This document shows, one piece after another, positions 40,747 through 48,683 of a stretch of 64,000 nucleotides of DNA (positions are counted from its first letter, which is position 1; each line of letters starts with the position of its first letter). This DNA comes from an uncultured Bacteroidia bacterium (GTDB lineage: Bacteria > Bacteroidota > Bacteroidia > Bacteroidales > UBA932), in NCBI GenBank assembly GCA_902788175.1, contig CADAJF010000001.1, positions 1 through 64,000 on the forward strand, read 5' to 3'. The notes under the pieces are model-generated. The model saw only the letters and a list, made by a program, of their open reading frames with translations, made no database searches and was not told the origin of the DNA. The translations under genes and the position numbers were made by a program.

Positions 40747-41472
40747 TTATTCAATCACAAAACTGCGCGGATAGAAATCACTGTAGAAACGGCCGTCGGT
40801 GGCAGTGAACTTGAGTACACAGTAGTTGGGGTCGGTGACGCCGCCGGGGTAATACTGTTCATCGCCGTCGCGCCAGATCATCTCCTTCGAGGCGGCATCC
40901 GTCAGCACCTCCATCGTGCCCCGAAGCATCATGCCCTTGAAGCCCTCGGCGTCACAAAAGTAGATGCTGGCCTTGGGATTCGCCTTGTATTGCGCTACTC
41001 GCAGGGAGAAGGTATTGGTGGTGAAATAGAACACCTTAATGCCCTCACGCACTCGCGGCGAGAGCATGGCCTTTGTGCAGGGGTATCCTTCATCATCCAC
41101 GGAAGAAATGAAGGCAATCGGGAGAGTATCGGCCATTTGGCCGATGAGTTCCTTCACGCCGGAGAGAGCGGGATTCTCCGGCATGGAGTCCGTAAGTATA
41201 AGCGCCTTGCGCCAACGTTTCAGATGGGGGAAATACATCTTCATCTGACCGATGTATTCTTCCTTTGTGATGGGCTGCGGCAGTCCCTTGTTCACCTCGT
41301 CCACAAACTGGGCGCAGTGTTCAATCATTTCGTCCATCGTGCACTCCTGCAGGAACTTGCCGTCCTTATAGCAGTAAATGCAGTAATCTTCATTCTTGCT
41401 TCCATCGGCATTGGTGCCAAGGATTTCTTTCGTGAGCGGCATTCCGCAGCTCTGGCAAAACTTCTGCTCCAT
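40747..41472 (-). CDS. Zinc-ribbon plus PNPOx-like flavin-binding protein
   Basis: A 241-residue protein. The N-terminal 85 residues are a putative zinc-ribbon domain (CQSCGMPL and YCIYCYKDGKF give two CxxC pairs). The C-terminal half has the split-barrel fold of pyridoxamine phosphate oxidase-like proteins (PIAFISSVDDEGYPCTKAM, KVFYFTTNTFS). Such fusions are common in gut anaerobes and may bind FMN or F420-like cofactors; the substrate is unknown. It is followed 1 base upstream by the GNAT gene, so the two form an operon. Confidence 0.82.
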   Translation of the reverse strand: MEQKFCQSCGMPLTKEILGTNADGSKNEDYCIYCYKDGKFLQECTMDEMIEHCAQFVDEVNKGLPQPITKEEYIGQMKMYFPHLKRWRKALILTDSMPENPALSGVKELIGQMADTLPIAFISSVDDEGYPCTKAMLSPRVREGIKVFYFTTNTFSLRVAQYKANPKASIYFCDAEGFKGMMLRGTMEVLTDAASKEMIWRDGDEQYYPGGVTDPNYCVLKFTATDGRFYSDFYPRSFVIE

Positions 41473-41473
41473 A

Positions 41474-42634
41474 TTATCTGACTATCAATCGCATTACTCT
41501 TATGGGCCGATCGGCACCCTGATACTGGGTTTCGTCGATGACGGTTTCTCCGGTGGGGACGAATCCGCATTTCTCCATCACCCGGCCGCTGGCGGGGTTG
41601 TCGACGAAGTGTCCGGATATCAGGGATTTGATGTCGGTCATACACCGGATATGCTCAATCATCAGCCCCAGCGCTTCTGTGCAAATACCTCTGTTCCAAT
41701 AGGGTTTAGCAATCCAGTAGCCGATAAGAGGTTCGCCGTCCCTGGCCGGCAGGTTACACTCGCAAGACGGGCCGTAGCCCATTGCCCCTATAACTTCTCC
41801 GGTCTCCTTCAGTTCAATTGCCCAGGTATTGGTGGCGTCACAGAAGACCGTCCGGATAACCTCCAGGCTCTCCTCAACACTCTGGTGAGGCGGCCATCCG
41901 GCTCTGGGGCCGACATCCGGATCCGACGCCCATTTATACAGTACAGGAGCGTCGCTGTCCTGCCAGGGGCGGAGAATGATCCGGTCTGTTTCCATCACGC
42001 CATCGTAAAACAGCTGGCCGGGCAGTCGCTTCTTCTCCTTTGCCGGGAAGGTGGCCTCGTATTGCTCGAATGCTTCCGGATTCTCATCGGCAACGAAATA
42101 ACCCTTGGGCGGACAATAAGTTGCTTCCTCTATGCCATTGGCTTTAAGCCAGCCGGGAATCAGCTCCTGCGCCAGGAAGAAGGGAACCGGATCATCCTTT
42201 GGGAAGTCGTGATAGTGGATACCAAATCCGCTGGCAAGCGAGAAGCCGGCGTTCTTGTAAAAGTCGATATTTCCTTCCATGCAAAGGAATCCGACTCCCA
42301 CTTCACGCGCCCTCTCAAGGGCGAACTGCAATAACTTCAGCCCATATCCCTTCCTCTTATAGCCTGGATGGATGCAGATGGGGCCGAAGGTCCAGGACGG
42401 CTTGCGCATACCGTCAGGCAGCACCAGTTCCGCCTTGGAGAACATCACGTGACCTATCAGCCGGTCATTCTCCTCCATCACGAAGTCCAGTTCCGGAATG
42501 AAGTCCGGATTGCCCCTATAGCAATGCAGCACAAAGTGCTCCGTGCATCCGGGGCGATATACATTCCAAAATGCATCGCGAGTGAGAATCTCAACTGCAC
42601 GGTAATCATCCTGTCTTTCAAGTCGTATTTTCAT
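41474..42634 (-). CDS. Double GNAT acetyltransferase
   Basis: A 386-residue protein made of two acetyltransferase domains. The first (about 1-215) has PICIHPGYKRKGYGLKLLQ for acetyl-CoA binding and FYKNAGF; the second (about 216-386), starting METDRIILRPWQDSDAPVLY, is RimJ/RimL-like with YWNRGICTEALGLM. Fusion of the two types in one chain is uncommon. I start at 42634 (MKIRLERQDD), the usual family start; an ATG at 42649 lies inside a tfoX fragment. Confidence 0.83.
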   Translation of the reverse strand: MKIRLERQDDYRAVEILTRDAFWNVYRPGCTEHFVLHCYRGNPDFIPELDFVMEENDRLIGHVMFSKAELVLPDGMRKPSWTFGPICIHPGYKRKGYGLKLLQFALERAREVGVGFLCMEGNIDFYKNAGFSLASGFGIHYHDFPKDDPVPFFLAQELIPGWLKANGIEEATYCPPKGYFVADENPEAFEQYEATFPAKEKKRLPGQLFYDGVMETDRIILRPWQDSDAPVLYKWASDPDVGPRAGWPPHQSVEESLEVIRTVFCDATNTWAIELKETGEVIGAMGYGPSCECNLPARDGEPLIGYWIAKPYWNRGICTEALGLMIEHIRCMTDIKSLISGHFVDNPASGRVMEKCGFVPTGETVIDETQYQGADRPIRVMRLIVR

Positions 42635-42635
42635 A

Positions 42636-42749
42636 TTATTCTGACTCATTTGAACTTATGAGCTCTCCCATCATTTTTTTCACGGCAATCTCTCCAGCAC
42701 CGGAGCACTGATCGATGATATACTGAATGAAATCCGGATTGCAAGCCAT
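42636..42749 (-). pseudogene. 5' fragment of a TfoX-like gene
   Basis: 37 codons starting MACNPDFIQYIIDQCSGAGE, then IAVKKMMG, almost the same as the first 28 residues of the gene at 37365, then diverging to a stop. The DNA matches that gene at about 85% by eye over some 85 bases. It appears left over from recombination that joined this point to the GNAT gene. Confidence 0.8.
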
Positions 42750-42826
42750 ATGTATCGTTTTTCTAATTCTCAATAACTCAGCAATGACCGATCTCTTTCT
42801 CAAGTTCCGTTTGAGAATGATGATGG

Positions 42827-43159
42827 CTATGAACTTTTTGTTGCTGTACACTGGGTAGAGTGGAGGGCCGATTTGACCAGATCTATACTCAAGGCGTTTT
42901 CCAGACGGGCAATGGTTTCAAGCGTCATATTGGAGCTGCCTTTAAGCAAGTTGGAAACATACTGCTGCGTACAACCCATACGCTTGGCCAATTCAACTTG
43001 TGTGATAGACTGGTCGTCCATTGCGCGCAGTACCTGAAGTGTAATGTAGCGAGCATACTTGAGCCAATATTCGTTGTCTCTGCGCCACTGCGCATCTTCG
43101 CGCCAGCGTGAAGGTGTAGGAGACTGATGTGCCTCCATGAATTCAATTGCCCTGCTCAT
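42827..43159 (-). CDS. XRE-family repressor (copy 1)
   Basis: A 110-residue protein. An N-terminal DAQWRRDNEYWLKYARYITL region precedes an HTH (ITQVELAKRMGCTQQYVSNL, LKGSSNMTLETIARLENAL). It is nearly identical to the protein at 61382 through residue 96, after which its C-terminus is shorter and different. It faces a promoter with two 16-base palindromes, so it is probably autoregulated like an antitoxin or phage-type repressor. No toxin partner is apparent directly downstream. Confidence 0.82.
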   Translation of the reverse strand: MSRAIEFMEAHQSPTPSRWREDAQWRRDNEYWLKYARYITLQVLRAMDDQSITQVELAKRMGCTQQYVSNLLKGSSNMTLETIARLENALSIDLVKSALHSTQCTATKSS

Positions 43160-43224
43160 CTGCCAATGATTTTAGCCATTAGTTCCTGCTCCTGCTTATC
43201 GAAAGTCATACATCATCTTTTTCG

Positions 43225-43267
43225 CAAAGATAAAAACAATATTCGTATTGTACAATATTAATATTGT
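43225..43267 (-). promoter_or_regulatory. xre copy 1 promoter and tandem palindromic operators
   Basis: The minus strand -7 motif TATCTTTG lies at 43225-43232. Immediately upstream are two abutting 16-base dyads, ACAATATTCGTATTGT at 43236 and the perfect ACAATATTAATATTGT at 43252, placed over the -33 region. Confidence 0.7.
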
Positions 43268-43280
43268 TTATTCTGCAGTA

Positions 43281-43337
43281 AGAAGATGCTGACCGACAGA
43301 ATTGTTTCAGTATAGTTTCAGTAAGTTTTTTTCACAA
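43281..43337 (+). repeat. GACACTGAC element, copy A
   Basis: AGAAGATGCTGACCGACAG, then ATTGTTTCAGTATAGTTTCA, then GTAAG, T-run, TTCACA. Its first base is 105 bases before the CCCGCCCG of the att-like core at 43386. Confidence 0.7.
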
Positions 43338-43384
43338 AGGGCTAACAAATTTACCGTGAATTATTTATGGTAAAAAGTCGGCGC

Positions 43385-43400
43385 TCCCGCCCGAGGCGCG
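43385..43400 (+). repeat. att-like core, copy 3
   Basis: TCCCGCCCGAGGCGCG matches 15 of 16 bases of the tRNA-Leu 3' end. A terminator starts 3 bases later, as after the true tRNA. Confidence 0.78.
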
Positions 43401-43402
43401 GG

Positions 43403-43441
43403 TACAGCTAATTGATATTCAATTAGCTGTACTTTGTTTTT
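43403..43441 (+). terminator. Terminator after att-like core 3
   Basis: TACAGCTAATTGA and its exact inverse with a 3-base loop, followed by CTTTGTTTTT. It would end tRNA transcripts if this core were joined to tRNA-Leu. Confidence 0.8.
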
Positions 43442-43489
43442 GCCCGGAGAATTCGACAGAAAAGGCGCAGGGAAATACCGGATAGTTCA

Positions 43490-43786
43490 CTACTTGCTGG
43501 CTATCTGCATCTGGCGCCTCTTCAAGGCGGTGAGGATGCTGCGTTCGGCAAGGGGTGTAAGGCCCGTGAAGGTGGTCTTGGATTTTAACTCTTCAAGGGA
43601 CATTTCCAGCAGGAGTTTTGCGATACATTCATCGGCAAAAGAGTTGGTGACCGTATCCACGCCTGTAAAATCAAGGACTACTTTCTCATCTCCGTCCAGA
43701 AGCGGACGGAGATCGGCCCTTATTTTGGCTCCCAGGAGACGCGTTCCCAGACTGTCTCCGTATGCGGAAAACTTGAAGACCTTCAT
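43490..43786 (-). CDS. DUF4325 STAS-like protein
   Basis: A 98-residue protein beginning MKVFKFSAYGDSLGTRLLG, with KVVLDFTGVDTVTNSFADEC as the STAS-like DUF4325 core strand and loop. It starts one base after the stop of a HATPase gene. In partner-switch systems a STAS protein binds a HATPase anti-sigma kinase; DUF4325 lacks the usual phospho-acceptor context, so a similar role is inference. Confidence 0.75.
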   Translation of the reverse strand: MKVFKFSAYGDSLGTRLLGAKIRADLRPLLDGDEKVVLDFTGVDTVTNSFADECIAKLLLEMSLEELKSKTTFTGLTPLAERSILTALKRRQMQIASK

Positions 43787-43787
43787 C

Positions 43788-44438
43788 TTACCAAAGTTTA
43801 TCAAGACCCGGATCATTATCCAGGAACAATTCATCAAACTCTTCGGACGGATCCGTTCTGTGGTCAACCACCAGCCCCGGATCGATATCCATATTTGAAC
43901 GCAGTTCGAAGTAAACGATAGTTCCTTGCCAAGGATCAGATTCAGTTATGGTCATATCGCCATTGGCCGATAAAGTATGATTACCCGAGCGAATAATCAG
44001 CTTATGACCGGCCGTATTGATGAGCCGGGAAGTGGAATACAAGCCAAAGCCCATTCCCTTACCATCAGAAACCCGGTCTCTAATGCAATACTCAAGTGCT
44101 TCCGGTTCAGTTATGCCCGCATAGTCTTGATTCTGAGACAAGGACGACTGAATCCCCATTCCATCATCGGCCACCAAAATCTGAATCAAGTGCTTAGCCT
44201 CTGAGTAATTGGTGATGACGATTCCATTTGTTTTGCCAGAATGGATAAGCACGTTATCCATTACCTCGTAGAAACAATAGCTCATCGCCTGAAGAAGAGA
44301 AGTCTCCACTTCAGGTTGATGAATCAGCACTTCTACCAAGCGGCGATACACCTGTTGGATGTTCTTTTCGTCGAACATCTCAATACAGATATTGTCGCTA
44401 CCTGCAAAGTATTGATGAATTAATGTATCTACGTTCAT
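43788..44438 (-). CDS. HATPase-domain protein (RsbW-like ATP-binding protein)
   Basis: A 216-residue cytoplasmic protein. N box in YEVMDNVLIHSGKTNG, G1 box in LVADDGMGI and G2 box in DGKGMGFGLYSTSRL give a GHKL ATPase fold without a histidine kinase dimerisation domain. The acidic tail (EEFDELFLDNDPG) is unusual. It forms a two-gene operon with the DUF4325 protein. The ATG at 44438 follows the promoter; a longer frame crosses it. Such pairs sit on islands; function is not established. Confidence 0.8.
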   Translation of the reverse strand: MNVDTLIHQYFAGSDNICIEMFDEKNIQQVYRRLVEVLIHQPEVETSLLQAMSYCFYEVMDNVLIHSGKTNGIVITNYSEAKHLIQILVADDGMGIQSSLSQNQDYAGITEPEALEYCIRDRVSDGKGMGFGLYSTSRLINTAGHKLIIRSGNHTLSANGDMTITESDPWQGTIVYFELRSNMDIDPGLVVDHRTDPSEEFDELFLDNDPGLDKLW

Positions 44439-44467
44439 AAACAAATTTGGCGGTTGACCGCTATCCG

Positions 44468-44475
44468 CAAAGATA
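44468..44475 (-). promoter_or_regulatory. Promoter -7 motif for the HATPase/DUF4325 operon
   Basis: The minus strand reads TATCTTTG, 30 bases before the start at 44438, with a T7G stretch further upstream. Confidence 0.6.
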
Positions 44476-44515
44476 GCAACACAGCACGAAAAAACAAAAA
44501 AGGACGTCAATTAAT

Positions 44516-44556
44516 GCCATAGAAAGACACTGAATGACGAAATTGTTTCCCAAATG
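44516..44556 (+). repeat. GACACTGAC element, copy C
   Basis: GCCATAGAAAGACACTGAAT, GACGAAATTGTTTCC, then AAATGTTACC. The AGAAAGACAC at 44521 is 106 bases before the CCCGCCCG at 44627. Confidence 0.7.
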
Positions 44557-44626
44557 TTACCCTAAAAATAGGCGTTCGCTAGATAACACACTCGTCATCA
44601 GGGATTTACACCGAAAAGTTAGTGTC

Positions 44627-44640
44627 CCCGCCCGAGGCAC
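44627..44640 (+). repeat. att-like core, copy 4 (likely right end of the tRNA-Leu island)
   Basis: CCCGCCCGAGGCAC is identical to the tRNA-Leu 3' end. The next bases lead into a strong terminator, as expected for the displaced original tRNA tail. Confidence 0.8.
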
Positions 44641-44647
44641 CTTATTT

Positions 44648-44680
44648 CCGCTTTGTAGATATCTACAAGGCGGTTTTTGT
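44648..44680 (+). terminator. Terminator after att-like core 4
   Basis: A 13-base self-complementary stem (CCGCTTTGTAGAT/ATCTACAAGGCGG with one G-T) followed by TTTTTGTTTT. It may be the original tRNA-Leu terminator. Confidence 0.8.
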
Positions 44681-44994
44681 TTTAGGGTGGCATAGAAGGT
44701 GGCATAAATCCCAACGCTGAGGACTTGTTTTTCCTATTTGTTGCCTAATCACGACTGAACTGGGCTTCAGGCCCATCCTTAATAATCCGTCAGTGAGACC
44801 TCCGTTTCGCTGATGGATTTTTTGGGGGGAGAGGTATCGCCTGTCCCGTCATGCCCGACCCGCTCGGGAACCCCACCTCGCCTCGCCATCGCTGGACCAC
44901 CAACCGCAATTGCGCAAGCCGAGCGCCTGCCCCGAGCTCGGCTTGTGCGATCTGTCAGGAACGCCTTACACGATATTTTCTGATAGCGGTGTGA
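44681..44994. other. Intergenic stretch between the island and the mannan locus
   Basis: About 310 bases without a credible gene. It holds two GGTGGCATA words near 44687-44703, a small TGGGC/GCCCA stem at 44761, a terminator-like hairpin at 44784-44823 ending in T6, and a GCGCAAGCCGAGC stem with its inverse at 44912-44948 that could end the minus-strand operon. Confidence 0.5.
44784..44823 (+). terminator. Terminator-like hairpin
   Basis: AATCC, TCAG and GA pair with TC, CTGA and GGATT around single mismatches, followed by a run of T. Confidence 0.5.
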
Positions 44995-47271
44995 TTAATT
45001 GTTGCTGTAAGAATATGGCAAATCTTCGGGTTTGGTGCCTCGAGAAAGGTTGGGAGAGTCGCTCAGGGTGAAGTCCAGCCGTGCACCACCAGTGAGTTCG
45101 TTGTGGCGAAGGTAATTTCGGGTAACGCGGCGGCCATTGATTCTGAAGTTGTCGACGTAGGGAGTCCGGGCGATTTTGTCTGAATCACCTGCAGAGGCGC
45201 GGCAGCTTCCCTTCACTCCGGCACGCACGACCAGATTCCCTCCGGGAAGATGAACAGTAGCTTTTCGGAACAGCGGGGTGCCCAGGGCGTATTCGGTGCT
45301 GGTCGGACATACAGGATAGAAGCCCAAGGCGGAGAATACGTACCAGGCAGAGGTCTGGCCGTTGTCTTCGTCGCCGCAATAGCCGTCTGGTGCCGGGGTG
45401 TAGAATTTCTCCATCACTTCGCGGATGCGGGCCTGGGCCTTCCACGGAGAACCGCACCAGTTATACAGATAAAGCATATGCTGGATGGGTTGGTTGCCGT
45501 GGGCGTAATTGCCCATATTCATAATCTGCATCTCGCGTATTTCGTGGATAGTGAATCCGTAGTAGCTGTCATCGAAATCAGGAGGCATCGAGAAGACGCC
45601 GTCAAGCTTGGCCTCAAATGCTTCTTTTCCGCCCATAAGGTCCATTAGGCCTGCCGGATCATGGAATACTGACCAGGTATAATGCAGCGAGTTGCCTTCC
45701 GTGAAATCTCCACCCCACTTCAGGGGATTGAATTCGGCAGGGAAACTGCCGTCGGCATTGCGCCCGCCCATAAGGCCGTAGTCTTCGCGGAACAACTTTC
45801 TGTAGTTCTGTGATGCTTTCTCGTAAGGAGCGAGTTCTTCTTCGGATTTGCAGAGGTCCTTGCCGAGTTGCCAGATGCACCAGTCGTCATAGGCATATTC
45901 GAGGGTGCGGGCGGCACTCTCGTTGATCCCCACATCGCAAGGGACATAACCGAGTTCGTCGTAGTAGTCGTAGCCAAGGCGGCCTGAAGCATCCACGGTC
46001 GGGTGGACGGAGTGAGCGCCATTGGCGAGCGCATCCCAGAGGGTTTCGATGTCGTAATCTCCCCGGATCCCCTTGAGCCAGGCTTCAGCGACGACCGAAG
46101 CGCTGTTGTTCCCTATCATACAGCCGCGATGGCCGGGGCTGGACCACTCAGGGATGAAACCGCTCTCCAGATAGTGGTTCAAGAATCCCTCCTGCATCTT
46201 AGATGCCATCTCAGGGTAGACAAGGTCTATCAGGGAGAACTGCGAGCGGAAGGTGTCCCAGAGGCCGGTGTCCGTGAACAGATAGCCGTCGTGGACCTTG
46301 CCGTCATGAGGGCTGTAATGCACTCGCCTGCCCTCTGCCGTAATTTCGCTGAAATCGCGTGGAAACAGAACCGAACGGTACAGGCAGGAGTAGAAGGTCC
46401 GCAAATGGTCGATATTGCCATCTTCTATCTCGATGCGCGAAAGGACTTCGTTCCAGCGCTCGCGACCGTCGGCGCAGAGCCTGTCGAAATCACCGTCGCC
46501 GAGCTCCAGGAGGTTGGTCAGGGCCTGCTCATGGCTGATGAACGAGGCTGCCACCCTCAGACCTACTTTCTGGCCTTTCGATGTCGGGAACCCGACTATG
46601 GCATAGGCCCTGCCATGCTCGTCGACCTGTTTGACCGATGTGAACGGCGTGTCGCACTCGACCACGAAGTACAGCGCGAAGTTGCCGGCTACTCCTCCAG
46701 TGTTGATGGTGCTCACGCCGCTTATCGTGCTGCCGCTTATGGTGCATTTGCTGCCGGCAAAACCATCCACTACGAGGTATGAGGTCTCGCGCTCGGGATA
46801 GGTGATCCTGAAAGCGGCTGCACGCTCGGTAGGGGTGATTTCAAGATAGGTGTCGTGATCTGCGAGATATACTCCATAATAGTAAGGCTTGGCTACCTCT
46901 GCCTTGTGGGAAAACCAGCTTGCACGGGCGTCTTCATCCCATACAGCACCGGTCGTGACAGGCATCAGGCTGAACTGGCCGTAGTCATTCATCCACGGGC
47001 TTGGCTGATGGGTCATCTTGAAGCCGCGGATCTTGTCTTCTGTATACACGTAGGCCCAGCCGTCTCCCATCCTGCCCGTTTGTGGGGTCCAGAAATGAGT
47101 GCCCCAGGGCATCGCTATCGCCGGATATGTATTGCCGGTCGAAAGTGAATGTTTCGACTGGGTGCCGACGAGTGTGGAGACGTAGTCTACGGGCTGCAGC
47201 ATCTTGCCCTCGGGCCGGGAGCAGGAGACGAGCCATAGAAGCAGAGGCAGGAGTATAAGTCTTGGTTTCAT
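44995..47271 (-). CDS. GH92 alpha-mannosidase lipoprotein
   Basis: A 758-residue enzyme with a lipobox (LLLWLVSC) so probably membrane-anchored. YVSTLVGTQSKHSLSTGNTY and AMPWGTHFWTPQTG are the N-terminal signature of GH92; GCMIGNNSASVVAEAWLKG near 385 and GDEDNGQTSAWYVFSALGFY near 635 carry the conserved catalytic and calcium-site residues. GH92 enzymes are calcium-dependent, inverting exo-alpha-mannosidases, mostly alpha-1,2 or alpha-1,3. Here it would strip side chains from mannan. The start at 47271 overlaps the GH125 stop (ATGA). Last gene of the operon. Confidence 0.94.
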   Translation of the reverse strand: MKPRLILLPLLLWLVSCSRPEGKMLQPVDYVSTLVGTQSKHSLSTGNTYPAIAMPWGTHFWTPQTGRMGDGWAYVYTEDKIRGFKMTHQPSPWMNDYGQFSLMPVTTGAVWDEDARASWFSHKAEVAKPYYYGVYLADHDTYLEITPTERAAAFRITYPERETSYLVVDGFAGSKCTISGSTISGVSTINTGGVAGNFALYFVVECDTPFTSVKQVDEHGRAYAIVGFPTSKGQKVGLRVAASFISHEQALTNLLELGDGDFDRLCADGRERWNEVLSRIEIEDGNIDHLRTFYSCLYRSVLFPRDFSEITAEGRRVHYSPHDGKVHDGYLFTDTGLWDTFRSQFSLIDLVYPEMASKMQEGFLNHYLESGFIPEWSSPGHRGCMIGNNSASVVAEAWLKGIRGDYDIETLWDALANGAHSVHPTVDASGRLGYDYYDELGYVPCDVGINESAARTLEYAYDDWCIWQLGKDLCKSEEELAPYEKASQNYRKLFREDYGLMGGRNADGSFPAEFNPLKWGGDFTEGNSLHYTWSVFHDPAGLMDLMGGKEAFEAKLDGVFSMPPDFDDSYYGFTIHEIREMQIMNMGNYAHGNQPIQHMLYLYNWCGSPWKAQARIREVMEKFYTPAPDGYCGDEDNGQTSAWYVFSALGFYPVCPTSTEYALGTPLFRKATVHLPGGNLVVRAGVKGSCRASAGDSDKIARTPYVDNFRINGRRVTRNYLRHNELTGGARLDFTLSDSPNLSRGTKPEDLPYSYSNN

Positions 47272-48683
47272 AATTCGATTGAGTTGAGAAGCTCGAGCTT
47301 GCCGTCGCCGATGATTTTGAGAATCAGTTCGCCGAAAAGGGTGTTCTGCCAGGCGAACCATTCGCGCGTGAAGTTGTAAGGGTTGTCCTTGTGGAAACTC
47401 TCGTGTATGAAACCGGTGTTTGCATCGGTTTTCATAAGGGTCTCAACGCACCAGCGGATTTCCTCGTCATCGGTTGAGGTGAAAGCCTTCATTAGGATGC
47501 TCATCGGCCAGATCATATCATAGCCGATGTGAGGGCCGCCTATGCCTTCGGCGGCCGAACCCCGGAAGAAGTAAGGGTTGTCCCCGCTCCAGACGAACCG
47601 TCTGGTATTCTTGTAGATGCGGTCTTTTGCAGGGACGTCGCCAAGATATGGGAGCGCGAGAAGCGACGGCACGTTGGCATCGTCCATGAGGAAGCGGTTG
47701 CCGAAACCGTCCACTTCGTAGGCGTAGATCTTTCCGTACTTGGGATGCTTGTAAACTGCGTATTTCCTGAGCGCACCGACGACTTCGTCGGCCAGGGCAC
47801 GGCAGTCGGAAGCGAACTGCTTCCGGCCGTTGACCGTCTCCAGAATCTCGGCGGCCTTGCGAAGTGAGCTGACAGCAAAAAAGTTCGACGGCACCAGAAA
47901 CTCGAAAGTGGTCGCATCGTCCGACGGGCGGAACGAGGATGCGATCAGGCCGACCGGCTTGACAGGCCGGCCAAGGCCATTACACGCCTTCGTGTCGAGC
48001 TGGCGGTCGGTGACCCTCGTAAAAGTGTATGGTCCATGACCATCCTTGCGCTGCTGTTCGCGGAATGTCGTATAGACCTTGCGCATGGCTTCGAGCCAGG
48101 TGGCGTCGAATACAGATTCGTCGCCGGTGACCTTCCAGTACTCGTACGCCAGGCGGATCACGTAGCAAGGCGAATCAATCTCCCATTTGCGCTCGTGCAG
48201 GTTCGGGTCCATCCTGGTGTTGTCGGTCATCCAGCCGGTGCCGGCAGGGCCGTCGTTGAAGGCATTTGCATAAGGGTCTATGCAGAGGAGGCTGAGCTGG
48301 CAGCGCACAGTGCCTTCGAGCATCTCCCTAAGATGCTCGTCTTGCCCGGCGAGCCGGAGATATGGCCAGACCTGGGCTCCCGAATCGCGCAGCCACATGG
48401 CGTGGATGTCTCCAGTGTAGACAAAAGTACGTGGATTGCCGTTTTCGTCCTTGCCGAAATGCACGGTGGTATCGAGAGTGTTCGGGAAACAGTTCTCGAA
48501 CATCCAGCGCAACTTGGGGTTGGTGAGCTGAGAAGTGACCTCGGCGATCTTGGCTTCCACTGCTTCGGACACGAAAAGGCGGTCAGCCACTGCGGGCCGG
48601 CGCGAAACAAAGTCCTGGGCTCCGGCATAAAGCGGAGACAGGAGAAGGAAAAGAAGTAATATCCGTTTCATAAAAGTTTTCAT
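47268..48683 (-). CDS. GH125 exo-alpha-1,6-mannosidase
   Basis: A 471-residue enzyme with a signal peptide ending LYAGAQ, probably periplasmic. VYTGDIHAMWLRDSGAQVWP near residue 90, then GPHIGYDMIWPMSILM and FIHESFHKDNPYNFTREWFAW, are the GH125 family motifs. Known members remove alpha-1,6-mannose units with inversion, the backbone linkage of yeast mannan. The ATG at 48683 overlaps the DUF3823 stop; a second ATG at 48671 is possible. Confidence 0.93.
   Translation of the reverse strand: MKTFMKRILLLFLLLSPLYAGAQDFVSRRPAVADRLFVSEAVEAKIAEVTSQLTNPKLRWMFENCFPNTLDTTVHFGKDENGNPRTFVYTGDIHAMWLRDSGAQVWPYLRLAGQDEHLREMLEGTVRCQLSLLCIDPYANAFNDGPAGTGWMTDNTRMDPNLHERKWEIDSPCYVIRLAYEYWKVTGDESVFDATWLEAMRKVYTTFREQQRKDGHGPYTFTRVTDRQLDTKACNGLGRPVKPVGLIASSFRPSDDATTFEFLVPSNFFAVSSLRKAAEILETVNGRKQFASDCRALADEVVGALRKYAVYKHPKYGKIYAYEVDGFGNRFLMDDANVPSLLALPYLGDVPAKDRIYKNTRRFVWSGDNPYFFRGSAAEGIGGPHIGYDMIWPMSILMKAFTSTDDEEIRWCVETLMKTDANTGFIHESFHKDNPYNFTREWFAWQNTLFGELILKIIGDGKLELLNSIEL

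Noticed and set aside
34930..44680. Search for an integrase, transposase or relaxase in the island
   Set aside because: No frame shows the R...HxxR...Y pattern, a DDE transposase or a relaxase. The AAA ATPases are not of the IstB type.
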